Positions 43,945 through 53,800 of a stretch of DNA of 64,000 nt are shown here, piece after piece. Position 1 is the stretch's first letter. Every line of letters begins with the position of its first letter. Under the pieces are notes generated by a model. That model was not told the DNA's origin. It was given only the letters and a program-made list of their open reading frames with translations, and searched no databases. The position numbers and the translations under genes were made by a program. The stretch spans positions 1 to 64,000 of the forward strand of contig PGXT01000021.1 of NCBI GenBank assembly GCA_002839285.1, in the 5' to 3' direction. The stretch comes from Spirochaetae bacterium HGW-Spirochaetae-5 (GTDB taxonomy: Bacteria; Spirochaetota; UBA4802; UBA5550).

Positions 43945-46506
43945 TTACGCCGAGTTCCGTCCGGCATTAATTATACCGTATGAAGACCGGATTATCATAT
44001 GAGTATATTTTTCAATACTACCGGGATCGGCATTCTCTTCTTTCAGACGGTTAACCATGCACAGGGCATACTGCTGAATTACGCATAACGGTAAAATCAT
44101 CTTTTCTCTGAGATCTACGGAGAGGCGGTCCTTGGGATTCCCCTGCATCAGATATTCCATCTCTGAAACCTCAAGGAGGTTGGTGCATGTGCGGTTATAT
44201 TCTTCCAGAAGATCTGTCCAGAGTTCACCGTATTCTTTGTCGTTGCGCATAAAAGACGTTATATTAAAGTTTGTTTTTTTCAATACCATCATGCTGTTCA
44301 TAATAAGTGTTCTGAAAAATAGTGAACGCTTAAACAGATCGAGTAGTTCAGCTTTTTTACCTTCTTCCATTGCTTTGTTAAGAGCATGACCCAGACCGTA
44401 GAAGCCGGGTATATTCTGTTTGTTCAGGTTCCAGGATCCTACAAAGGGGATGGCTCTCAAATCTTTCAGGCTGAAATTTTCAAGGTTACCTCTTTTGTCA
44501 GGTCTGCTCCCGATATTCGCCTTTCCAAAGTAGGGGAGAGCGCTGCGGTTAACAAGATAGGGTATAAATTTTTGGTTATTCCGCAGTTTAAGATAGGCAT
44601 CAAAGCTGTCATTGGAAAGGCACTCCATCAGGTCATGGTCTGCCGGTAGAAAATCTGCGTTGTGTCTGCTGTAAAGCCGGTTTTTAAGACTTGCGCTTAT
44701 GAGCTGTTCCATGTTGTACCTGGCAGAAATTACTGTTCCGAAATTGGAGCTGATGGTTTGCCCTTGAACTGTTAAATGAATTCTGGTGTTTTCAATACTC
44801 TTTCCGTGGGAGGTGTAGAAACTATGGGTTTTCCCGCCGCCCCGTGCCGCAGGGCCGCCGCGACCGTCAAAGAATGTAAGTTCTATACCGGCCTCTCTTG
44901 ATAATGCGGTCAATGCCTCTTTGGCTTTGTATATGGCCCAGTTCGCAGTAAAGTATCCGCCGTCCTTTGTTCCGTCGGAAAATCCGAGCATAATGGTCTG
45001 GCGGTTATTCCTTCTTTTGAGATGTTCTTTATAATAACAGTTGCTGTATAATCTCTGCATTATTGATGCGGCGTTAGCAAGGTCGGTGATTGTTTCAAAT
45101 AAAGGAATTATATCAACAGATATGCTGTTGAAGTCCCATCCTGCAAATGTAAATAACGCCATGAGCTCAAAAATACTATCTTCACTGTCGCAGTTGCTTA
45201 TAATATATCTGTTGCACCCCTTTTCGCCGTTAAGGCTCTGGATAGTCCGGATAGTATTTATGCAGCAGAGAGTCTCGTTTGATGAATCTGTTCCCATGGA
45301 TAAATACTTCTCCCGGAGATTTCCGCCAAGAAGAAATTCCGCCCTGTCACCTGCAGGGAGAGATTCATATCTTTTATCCTCATTCATGCTTTGTAAGATG
45401 CCGGTCAATACTTCCCGATGAACTGAGTTATTCTGGCGTATATCCAATGAGGCGAAATGATAACGGAAAACAGTGACGGTGTTGATCAGCCGGTTCGTTT
45501 CATATTCATAAATACCGTCATAATTTTCTTTTAGAATATTCCGGATTTCTGTCAAAACCGTAATAAGTTCATCAATAGATATTTCCGGTTCCTTTTCCGA
45601 ATAAAGGCTTCTGAATAACTCCATCTCAAGAAACCGCAGTTTTTCGTAGACGATTTTAAAAGTAAGTTTTCTTTTTAATTTCCGGACCTCTTCATAGTAC
45701 TTCCTTATTATGGATGACCGGAGCCTGTTGGCAACTTTTAGAGTAATGTCTGATGTTACAAAGGGGTTGCCGTCACGGTCACCGCCGGGCCAGAATCCCA
45801 TCTCAAGCAGACCCGGATTTATAAGCTCTCCGCTCTGCCCCGGAATAGTGTTCTGCACTGTTTCCTGAATATTAAGAACTGCCTCGTAAAAGACATTTTC
45901 AAGATACCAGATAAGGCTTATTGCCTCGTCATAAGGTGTGGGTTTTCTTTTACTGAAAAAGGGTGTAAATGACAGCTGTTTCAGAAGAGTGCTGATATGT
46001 GACAGATTGTTATTTCTGATTGCAAGGTTCAGATCGTTTATAATTCCAAGAATTGTTCCGGGATAAAACTGTGTAGGATGAGCCGTCAGTACCACACGGA
46101 CGCTATTACTGGAAAGAAGATCCATGATCTCATTGGATTTACCCTCTTCGACGGCATTTCCAATAACATTGCTGAGAGAATTTGATCCGCTGATATTATT
46201 GATTTTTTCAAATGATGCATCTTCAACGGCGTCAAAGAGTACAACTTCTCGCTCTGTATATTTTATGATCTGAAAAAGACCATCAATTATTTTTTCATCA
46301 TCGGTTATCCCCGGGAAAAATGAGGAAATTATCTCTTCAGGATTCTCTTCCCGGTCAACTCCCTTTAAAACATGCTCATTGAACTCCAGAAGGATTCTCC
46401 CCGCCCCTTTGTTATCCAGAGGGAGTCCAAGAAAAACACTATTCAGAAATTGAAATTTATTCTGCACAAATTCTATGAAATTCTGTTCTATTACATTTTT
46501 ATTCAT
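43945..46506 (-). CDS. ppc: Phosphoenolpyruvate carboxylase
   Basis: 853 aa, slightly short of the E. coli enzyme (883) but complete. PEP + HCO3- gives oxaloacetate + phosphate, replenishing C4 acids in the cytoplasm. The first catalytic His is in VVLTAHPTQFYPG; the second region GFSDGTKDGGYFTANW, the Arg-rich GGRGGPAARGGGKTH loop (FDGRGGPAARGGG) and the GMVLKKTNFN-like C-terminal segment are present. The carbonic anhydrase gene in this window could supply its bicarbonate. Monocistronic on the minus strand. Confidence 0.96.
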   Translation of the reverse strand: MNKNVIEQNFIEFVQNKFQFLNSVFLGLPLDNKGAGRILLEFNEHVLKGVDREENPEEIISSFFPGITDDEKIIDGLFQIIKYTEREVVLFDAVEDASFEKINNISGSNSLSNVIGNAVEEGKSNEIMDLLSSNSVRVVLTAHPTQFYPGTILGIINDLNLAIRNNNLSHISTLLKQLSFTPFFSKRKPTPYDEAISLIWYLENVFYEAVLNIQETVQNTIPGQSGELINPGLLEMGFWPGGDRDGNPFVTSDITLKVANRLRSSIIRKYYEEVRKLKRKLTFKIVYEKLRFLEMELFRSLYSEKEPEISIDELITVLTEIRNILKENYDGIYEYETNRLINTVTVFRYHFASLDIRQNNSVHREVLTGILQSMNEDKRYESLPAGDRAEFLLGGNLREKYLSMGTDSSNETLCCINTIRTIQSLNGEKGCNRYIISNCDSEDSIFELMALFTFAGWDFNSISVDIIPLFETITDLANAASIMQRLYSNCYYKEHLKRRNNRQTIMLGFSDGTKDGGYFTANWAIYKAKEALTALSREAGIELTFFDGRGGPAARGGGKTHSFYTSHGKSIENTRIHLTVQGQTISSNFGTVISARYNMEQLISASLKNRLYSRHNADFLPADHDLMECLSNDSFDAYLKLRNNQKFIPYLVNRSALPYFGKANIGSRPDKRGNLENFSLKDLRAIPFVGSWNLNKQNIPGFYGLGHALNKAMEEGKKAELLDLFKRSLFFRTLIMNSMMVLKKTNFNITSFMRNDKEYGELWTDLLEEYNRTCTNLLEVSEMEYLMQGNPKDRLSVDLREKMILPLCVIQQYALCMVNRLKEENADPGSIEKYTHMIIRSSYGIINAGRNSA

Positions 46507-46807
46507 TGTTTTTATCTTTTCAAAAATTTATTTCAGAAAGAGTAGCGAAAAGCAGATTACGGTCAAGCTTTTTGTGTTAATATTATTCATTATAAATGTA
46601 ACTGCCCGTTTTTTTGAGGCAATATGGATACTCATATCTTCCAGGCCTTAATGATATTGGGGCAACACCCGGTATTATATTTTCAGCCCGGAGCGCTGTG
46701 CCTGAAAAAAAATTGCTCCCTATATGTCTCATATGGAGTTTTATCTGCCATTAAACCGTAAAATTTCATGCCGAAGTGATAAAAAAAAATAAATTCAATT
46801 TTTTTAT

Positions 46808-46835
46808 TTGACACAGAACCTAATTTAAATAGATT
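46808..46835 (+). promoter_or_regulatory. Predicted promoter of the tRNA cluster (gap 46507-46842)
   Basis: TTGACA (46808-46813), 16-nt spacer, TAGATT (46830-46835), directly before the first tRNA. The remainder of this gap holds no gene. Confidence 0.5.
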
Positions 46836-46842
46836 TGCTCTC

Positions 46843-46926
46843 GGAGAGTTGTTCGAGTGGTCTAAGGAGACGGTCTTGAAAACCGTTGGGTTAATAGCCC
46901 CGAGGGTTCGAATCCCTCACTCTCCG
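46843..46926 (+). tRNA. tRNA-Ser (anticodon TGA)
   Basis: 84-nt cloverleaf: GGAGAGT/ACTCTCC acceptor stem, anticodon loop CTTGAAA with TGA, a long variable arm as expected for serine tRNA, GGTTCGAATCC T-arm, discriminator G. No encoded CCA. Confidence 0.95.
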
Positions 46927-46965
46927 AATTTTTTTCCCGTAAAAAAAGAAAAAGATGCCGGATCA

Positions 46966-47051
46966 GGAGAGGTGCCCGAGTGGCCGAAGGGGGTTGACTG
47001 CTAATCAATTGTATCGTTTAGGTACCGGGGGTTCGAATCCCCCCTTCTCCG
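46966..47051 (+). tRNA. tRNA-Ser (anticodon GCT)
   Basis: 86-nt cloverleaf: GGAGAGG acceptor pairing with CTTCTCC, anticodon loop CTGCTAA with GCT, long variable arm, GGTTCGAATCC T-arm, discriminator G. No encoded CCA. Starts 39 nt after tRNA-Ser(TGA). Confidence 0.95.
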
Positions 47052-47068
47052 GATTAGCAAAATAAAAT

Positions 47069-47488
47069 ATGAACTTCGAAAATACTAAAACAAAAACAGC
47101 AGCAGTAAAGAATTACCTTCAGAAAATCTATACCAGCCATATAAAAACTTTTGATCCTCTGCTTCTGTCATATTTCCCATTTATCGGCTGGTTTATACCG
47201 ATGACGATGAAAAAAGATGATGAGTTTTATATGTATCATGCTAAGCAGGGATTTATTCTGGCTCTGTTTTTTACAGGTGTCTGTACTTTCTTATATTTTT
47301 TCCTTTATTTCATTTCTGTCCGTGCTGATATTTTCAAATTTATCATTGTAATGATTATTTATATTCTTTATATTATTTATGTTTCCTTTGCTGCATTGGG
47401 CACAAGGATGATATTAAAGGGTGAAAAGGGTGAGCTTCCCTTTATCGGCAGATACATCTCTGTATATACTTCTAAACTGAATATATAA
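47069..47488 (+). CDS. DUF4870/Tic20-like small membrane protein
   Basis: 139 aa with three or four membrane helices. SYFPFIGWFIPMTMK and YHAKQGFILALFF are the typical opening of DUF4870/Tic20-like proteins, and LPFIGRYISVY the usual end. It starts 17 nt after one tRNA and ends 6 nt before another, so it is transcribed within the tRNA cluster. The function of the family is unknown. Confidence 0.7.
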   Translation: MNFENTKTKTAAVKNYLQKIYTSHIKTFDPLLLSYFPFIGWFIPMTMKKDDEFYMYHAKQGFILALFFTGVCTFLYFFLYFISVRADIFKFIIVMIIYILYIIYVSFAALGTRMILKGEKGELPFIGRYISVYTSKLNI

Positions 47489-47494
47489 AAAATC

Positions 47495-47568
47495 GCGTCT
47501 GTGGCTCAGCTGGATAGAGTAGCGGACTACGAATCCGTTGGTCGGGGGTTCGAATCCCTCCAGACGCA
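47495..47568 (+). tRNA. tRNA-Arg (anticodon ACG)
   Basis: 74-nt cloverleaf: GCGTCTG/CAGACGC acceptor, D-arm GCTCAGCTGGATAGAGT, anticodon loop CTACGAA with ACG, short variable loop, GGTTCGAATCC T-arm, discriminator A. No encoded CCA. Confidence 0.96.
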
Positions 47569-47572
47569 CATT

Positions 47573-47600
47573 AAAGCCCTGATTATATCGGGGCTTTTTT
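47573..47600 (+). terminator. Intrinsic terminator of the tRNA cluster
   Basis: AAAGCCC-TGATTATATCG-GGGCTTT followed by further T residues, 5 nt after tRNA-Arg. Confidence 0.85.
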
Positions 47601-47691
47601 AATGGGCAGATTCCTTCAAGTACTTGATTTTGCAGGGTTTGCAAGAACTTTAAATAAAATGAATATCTCTGACAATGGAACGGTAAATAAT

Positions 47692-48639
47692 TTATTTTCC
47701 ATGATTTGAATCATATTTGCTGAATATGTTTTTCATCATGGGGTCAGTAACTGCAGAGAGAACAATCTTCTTCTCCATTTCATCAATAAAAATATGCTCA
47801 CCGTCAAAATACTCCACAGCCTTTACTGGATCGGACATCTCTTTCACCATGCTCACAATTAATGATATTCTTGACATATCCCTGCTGTTGAATGGAAGAC
47901 TCCTCTCTTTTTCATAGTCGGTGGTCTCCCTGTATTTGCGTATCATGTCATTAAGCCTGCTGAAGAGATTTATATCCTTCTTGTATTTCTCAAAAAATTC
48001 TGCCGATACCTGCTGGGTTGATTCACTCTCTGACATTAACAGTAGAATATATTTGAAAAGATGGTAATTGCGGGATATTACTCCCCTGAGCACATCTTCG
48101 GGGAGTTTCAAAAAATAATTTATTAATTCCGTAACGTTCCTTACTTGTAAAAAATATTTGTCAAGCAGTGGAACATCAAATCTTGAAAGTATTACAAACA
48201 GCAGGAGTTTATCGTTCTGAATATATTTTGATTTCAATGTCAACTCAAACAGCCTCTCCCTGCTTATAAAGAAGAGTACTTCATCCATAATATTTTCTGC
48301 AGTATTATCATGCAGATTGCAGTAGACAAATGTGAAAATTATAAACCTTTCAAGAATCCCGATCGTGAACCGTTCCGAATTCATGTATTCCTGAATATTT
48401 TTCATATCTCTGAAAAGAATGAGAAAATAGAAAAACTGCTGGGACAGATCATAGTCATCGACATTTATTACTTTTTCAGTAAGCGTGATAAATTCATCCA
48501 GGCTCATCCTTTCGAATAAAGGTCTCACCCTGTTAAGACAGGGAAATGAGGAATCATTCATCATCGCTTCCACATAGAACAGCTGGAATTTGCTGAATCC
48601 TGCTTCTGTAAAAATGTCGTTTGTGTGTTCATCGGCCAT
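47692..48639 (-). CDS. Hypothetical helical protein
   Basis: 315 aa, predicted almost entirely alpha-helical, soluble, with no signal peptide or membrane helix. Charged helices alternate with hydrophobic stretches (FYFLILFRDMKNIQEYM, LLLFVILSRFDVPLLDKYFL), suggesting a helical-repeat scaffold. Not recognised. It stands alone between the tRNA cluster and a histone-like gene. Confidence 0.55.
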   Translation of the reverse strand: MADEHTNDIFTEAGFSKFQLFYVEAMMNDSSFPCLNRVRPLFERMSLDEFITLTEKVINVDDYDLSQQFFYFLILFRDMKNIQEYMNSERFTIGILERFIIFTFVYCNLHDNTAENIMDEVLFFISRERLFELTLKSKYIQNDKLLLFVILSRFDVPLLDKYFLQVRNVTELINYFLKLPEDVLRGVISRNYHLFKYILLLMSESESTQQVSAEFFEKYKKDINLFSRLNDMIRKYRETTDYEKERSLPFNSRDMSRISLIVSMVKEMSDPVKAVEYFDGEHIFIDEMEKKIVLSAVTDPMMKNIFSKYDSNHGK

Positions 48640-49028
48640 TATTTTAACCGGGTGATGTCATATTTTTTACTTATACTAAAATACAAAATTAAAATAGCAA
48701 GACATCTGCTGACAGGACAGATTTTGACTATAAAAAAGTGCGATTTTATATGTTTTTTTTACGATTTTTATAAAAAGTTTGTTTTTTACTATTCCCGGAC
48801 ATAACTGAATGCAGATAGCTCTCTCAAATACGGGCAGTAGTTTACTTTCGGGATTATGGCGTCACGAGCATGTGTATCTAAAATAATGATCTGCTGCCTC
48901 TAATCTTTTATTAATAAAATAAAATTAAAGCTCAACATTTATTCTTCCGATACTTTTAGTGTCATTATTGATTCTGTTATACGATTGTATTCTGGAATAT
49001 TTTAATAAAATTAAAAAAAGGAGTATTT
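48640..49028. other. Intergenic region upstream of the histone-like gene
   Basis: 389 bp of AT-rich DNA with no ORF resembling a known protein. It must contain the divergent promoters of the two flanking genes, but no near-consensus pair stands out. Confidence 0.4.
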
Positions 49029-49232
49029 ATGGCAACTGCTAAACAACTTGAGAACATCATCAAAAGAAAGACTTTGAAAGTAGCGAAGTGTCAGAAAGAG
49101 ATTAAAGCTGAAACTTCAGCAATTGCAAAACTTAAAGGTGAGTTAGTGATTGCAAAGAAAAAAGAAGCTGAAGTAAAAGCTAAGGCAAAAACCAAAGCTA
49201 AACCCAAAGCAAAAGCTAAGCCTAAGAAATAA
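49029..49232 (+). CDS. Histone-H1-like lysine/alanine-rich small protein
   Basis: 67 aa, about a third of it Lys. The first 45 residues can form an amphipathic coil (KQLENIIKRKTLKVAKCQKE); the tail is a repeat of KAK/KPK units (KAKAKTKAKPKAKAKPKK), as in bacterial H1-like proteins that bind DNA through their tails. AAAAGGAGTATTT precedes the ATG and a strong terminator follows the stop, so it is a discrete, probably well-expressed gene. DNA compaction is inferred from composition only; an RNA-binding role is possible. Confidence 0.7.
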   Translation: MATAKQLENIIKRKTLKVAKCQKEIKAETSAIAKLKGELVIAKKKEAEVKAKAKTKAKPKAKAKPKK

Positions 49233-49255
49233 TCTTAAGGATCTTAGATTAAAAA

Positions 49256-49280
49256 AAAGAGGGGATTGCCCCTCTTTTTT
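49256..49280 (+). terminator. Intrinsic terminator of the histone-like gene
   Basis: AAAGAGGGG-ATTG-CCCCTCTTT followed by TTT, 23 nt after the stop codon. Confidence 0.9.
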
Positions 49281-49767
49281 GCTTCAGAGTAATCTTCACT
49301 TAATCTTTTCAATGCAGCATTAATTCACAATCAGGAACTTCGGATAAACCGCAATATATTATACGTTCGATCATTATTAATAACCAGTATTTATTACTTT
49401 AATTTTCTAAGGTAAATAAAGCTCTATAATTCCTGTGTTTTACACGAAAAGTAAGATTCAGGAATAACTACTGATAAATAACAGAAATTAAGTTTATCCC
49501 GAAAAATTATTATTACTCTATATTGATATACTTCCGATAATTAAAATAAGAAAAACTGTATAATAGATGAATCAGTGTATATTAAATTGATTATGCTGAA
49601 AATGAAATTATATGGAGTTACTCTTTTTCACAGACAACGGGATAAGATTTAAAGACTATAAAGCTGGCATATAGTTTATAGGATAGCGGGCTTTTTTTAT
49701 TGCAGAGATTGTGAGGCATTAATGTATCCTAATATAAGCTACATAGTTAATTACTCATCGGAACAGT
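49281..49767. other. Intergenic region upstream of the HD-GYP gene
   Basis: About 490 bp without a supported gene. Near its end, ATG at 49722 with GTGAGG upstream opens a 24-codon frame that runs into the start region of the HD-GYP gene in another frame, hinting that the real start may lie there and that a frameshift is present. Confidence 0.35.
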
Positions 49768-50688
49768 TTGAATATATCTCTTCTATCTACTCTTAATTAT
49801 TCCAGAGAGGAACTTGAAAACAGGAATTTCAGTGATTTTCATTTCAGTTCTGATAGTGAAAATATAAAGAGCCTGTTCGAATATCTCAGTTTTACGGACA
49901 GGAAAATTGTCAGGGGTTCATTTTTAAGAAAGGACGGAACATTAATCCCGATAAAAACCAAATATACTAAAATAATATACCAGGGTAAATCTGCTATACT
50001 TTCATTATCAGATGATGTCTCAATCGGATTCAGCAAAGAGCAGATAGAAATAGAACACCTTCAGTCCCTTCGTGAGAAACTCGGCGGTGTGGTCCAGACA
50101 ATAGCAAGCGCAGTTATTGCCCGTGATTCATACACTGCGGGACATCAGCAGAGAGTAAGTGATCTTGCAAGAAAAATCGCCTCCCGCATGGGTCTCTCTC
50201 CTCACGTGATTGAAGGAATCCGTGTAGCTGCTTCACTGCACGATATAGGAAAGATAACCATCCCCTCTGATATACTGAATAAATCATTCAGCCTTCTTGA
50301 AATGGAGTTTGAACTGATAAAGCATCATACCAATGTGGGGTTCCAGATTCTATCCTCTATAGATTTCCCGTGGCCTGTAGCTGCAATCGTTTATCAGCAC
50401 CATGAGTTTATTGACGGTTCGGGATATCCTCTGGGGCTTGAAGGATACATGATGCTTACTGAATCAAAAATAGTCTGCGTTGCTGATGTTGTTGAGGCAA
50501 TGTCAACCCATCGGCCATACAGACCGGCATTGGGAGTAGAAACTGCCATGGGTGAGATAAACAGGTTCAGGGGAGTACGATTTGACCCTGATGTAGTGGA
50601 TGCCTGCAATGATTTATACAACAATGGTGAGATCAATTTCAATCAATTCAACTCCGCAAAGCAGAATGGGGAGTGCCGGTATTTCTGA
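49768..50688 (+). CDS. PAS/HD-GYP domain protein (putative cyclic-di-GMP phosphodiesterase)
   Basis: 306 aa from a TTG start. A PAS half-domain (TLNYSREELENRNFSDF, FLRKDGTLIPIKTKYTKI; about 1-85) is followed by an HD-GYP domain (about 100-290): SLHDIGKITIPSDIL contains the HD pair, and YQHHEFIDGSGYP the HHE and GYP motif with all residues intact, so hydrolysis of c-di-GMP to GMP is likely. No membrane helix. The frame is open only from 49747, so the first PAS strand is missing compared with full PAS domains; the start is uncertain. Confidence 0.82.
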   Translation: MNISLLSTLNYSREELENRNFSDFHFSSDSENIKSLFEYLSFTDRKIVRGSFLRKDGTLIPIKTKYTKIIYQGKSAILSLSDDVSIGFSKEQIEIEHLQSLREKLGGVVQTIASAVIARDSYTAGHQQRVSDLARKIASRMGLSPHVIEGIRVAASLHDIGKITIPSDILNKSFSLLEMEFELIKHHTNVGFQILSSIDFPWPVAAIVYQHHEFIDGSGYPLGLEGYMMLTESKIVCVADVVEAMSTHRPYRPALGVETAMGEINRFRGVRFDPDVVDACNDLYNNGEINFNQFNSAKQNGECRYF

Positions 50689-50804
50689 TATTTTTAAGTT
50701 ATTCCGGTTAAACTTTATACTGATGCTCGATAAAGAGAGCAGCTTCCTTGAAACAAAAATTCCCCGTAAGCTGTTCTCTATTTTTCTGCCGTTTATTAAC
50801 CTGC

Positions 50805-53800
50805 TTAGTAAACATCAAACACCAGAAGGCATAGATCATCATTAAATTTATCACTTTTACAGAAAGATTTCAATTCATCAATGAGTTTATTAGAAAAGAT
50901 ATCGGGCTCGAGATCTGCGTTTCTACTGATAAAGTTTTTAAACCGGTCTTCTTCAAAGAGTACATTGTCGGGATCGGCACATTCTGTAATTCCGTCTGTA
51001 TAGAAAAATACCCTATCACCTTTAGTAAGCTGGATCTGTTCTTCGACTAACTGCAGATCGGTAAACCAGCCTAATGGTCTCCCTTTTGCATTAAGTTCAA
51101 AAAATTCACCTGTACTTTTTCTATAAACTATCGGAGATAAATGTCCGGCATTTGAATACCTTAATATATTCGTCTCTCTGTCTATAAGACAGAAAAAAGT
51201 GGTCATATAATTTGAGTTAACCGTGGAGTTGCATAACATATCGTTAAGCTGATACAGAACGTGGGTGCATGAATTTTTAATATAGATACTGTCAAAAGCC
51301 ATTTTTGCAATCATCGATATAAATGCGGAAACAAGTCCGTGTCCTGAAACATCGGCAATAAATATCTCTATAAAATTTCCGTTTGTTTTGAAATCATAAA
51401 AATCTCCTCCCACTTCATCCATGGGGATATAAGTCGGGTGAAATTTATAACCGGAAATGTCAGGGATGTTCTGCGGGAGAAGCCTGTGCTGAATAAGACG
51501 GGCGATTTTCAGGTCCTCTTCAATTTCATGGTTCCGTTTTTCTATTGCAATCTCATAACCGCGTGTTTTTAAAAGCATTTTTATGCGTGTTAAAAGTTCT
51601 TTTGAGTTAAAGGGTTTTGTCAGATAATCATCAGCGCCATATTCTATCCCCTCGATCTTACTGGAGATTTCAGATTTAGCTGTTAAAAGAATCACTGGTG
51701 TCCTCATGAGACGAGGATCCCCCTTGATTTTTTTTGTCATCTCATAACCGTTCATTACAGGCATCATAACGTCAGATACTATCAGGTCCGGTTTCAGTTC
51801 TTCAGCTGTATTAAATCCCTCTTCGCCATTACCAGCAATATGAACATTGTAATATTTTTTCAAAAGGAATTTAAGAAAGCTCTGCATATCGGGATTATCT
51901 TCTACTATTAGTATATTGATATTTGAATTATGATTTTCATGATCATTCAGTTCATCACTCTCTTTTATGCTTTTCAGTTCATTCATCTCCCTCATGCCTA
52001 AAAAGCGGTGATCGTTTACTGATTCTTCAAGTTTTATACTTTCAATAAATTTAACATTGTCATTGTTTTCCAGGTGTTCTTTTCCTTTCGGAATGGACAC
52101 CGTAAACACAGTACCGTGATTTGCCGGAGATGTATCGATGAATCTGCTTTTTACAGAAATTGTACCGTTGTGCAGTTCGATGAATTCTTTAACCAGTGCA
52201 AGACCAATACCTGTTCCTTCATATTTTCTGGTAGAACCTGCATCAACCTGAGAGAACCGGTCAAATACCGAGTCGAGTTTATCTTCCGGTATGCCTATAC
52301 CGGAATCTTCAAATTCAATGCAGCAGTTCTTTTCATCATTCCGCACTGTAACTGTTATAAATCCCCCTTTATCAGTAAACTTGAGCGCGTTTGAAAAAAG
52401 ATTCATAACAATTTTATCCAGCTTTTCAATGTCTATGAAAAGCATCGCTGAACTGCTGAGTGAAATAAAATTCATTGTTATTCCCTTCGATTCAGCAGCT
52501 GAATGTACTGAGGATATATAATTTCTGATAAATATAACAAGGTCTACTTCCTGAACTTTCAGGTCCATTCTGCCGGCTTCAATTTTTGAAAAATCCAGGA
52601 GGTTGTTAATCAGTTTTAAAAGCCTTATGGCATTTCTCTGAAGATTTTCAAAAAATCTTTTATCTAATTTATCATCATAATCACCCTGCAAAACTGATTC
52701 AACCGGTGAAAGTATAAGTGTAAGAGGTGTGCGTATTTCATGAGAGATGTTTGCAAAAAAACTCGATTTCAGTTTATCAAGTTCTTTCAGATTTTCATTT
52801 GCTCTATTAAGTTCACGTGTGCGTTCATTAACTTTCCTCTCCAGTTGTTCTGTGGCATTTTTCTGGATTTCAATAGTGCGGAGTTGAGCTTCTTCATTCT
52901 CTTTTTTCAGGATATTATCCCCCAGAGCAAATGATAGAAGTATAACTTCAGCGGCAGAACCGAACTGCACGCCGTATTGAGTCAGCAGAGTTGTAGGAAG
53001 ATAACCCGCATATTGCAGGCCAAGTAGCGAACAACCGATCAGGAAAAAAGTCCATGCTATCAGGAAAAATTTAGCAGTTCGGTTTCCTTTTAATGCGCTG
53101 AAAATACCCACAATAAAATAATCAAATGCAGCTACGATAGTTGTAACAGCTGAGAGTCTTGTCGCGATGGAATAATCTCCGAAAATAGAATAAATCATAC
53201 CTGCAAAACAGAATATCATCATGGATAAAACCATTTTATCAGAATTAGGAGCCAGTTTCCTTAAGTCTAAAAATGATCTTATAAACTGAGCTATTGTAAA
53301 TATACCTAGAAATACGGAAAACGGCATACTCTTCTTGAACAACGAGCTACTAGCAGGCCAAAGATACTGAAATGCAAGACCGTTTAAAGTGAGCGTGAAT
53401 AATATGAAAGACATTATATAAATTATATAATAGAGATAGTTTATATCACGCACTGAAAAGTAAACGAAAAGGTTATACAACATCATAACCAGCAGAATTC
53501 CATAATATATCCCTAAAATAATATATTCTACAATTGCCTTCTCTGTAAACACCTTAGGGCTCTGAAGTGTAATCGGGAACTTTAAAGAACTTGATGATCT
53601 GATTTTTATGAAGAAAATATTTTCACCACTTTTCAAACTTACATTAAAGATAAAATTTCTATGCTTAAGATATCTTTGGTTAAAATTATACTGGTAACCC
53701 GCGGTCTGTTTGCTGTACTGATTATTATTACCGGGGATATAAAGCTCTATATCGTCAAGATGAGGGTAACCTATTTCGAGATACATGTCTTTAGTTAGGG

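Noticed and set aside
46843-47600. tRNA-associated integration site (att) for a mobile island
   Set aside because: No integrase gene or duplicated tRNA 3' end was seen in the window.
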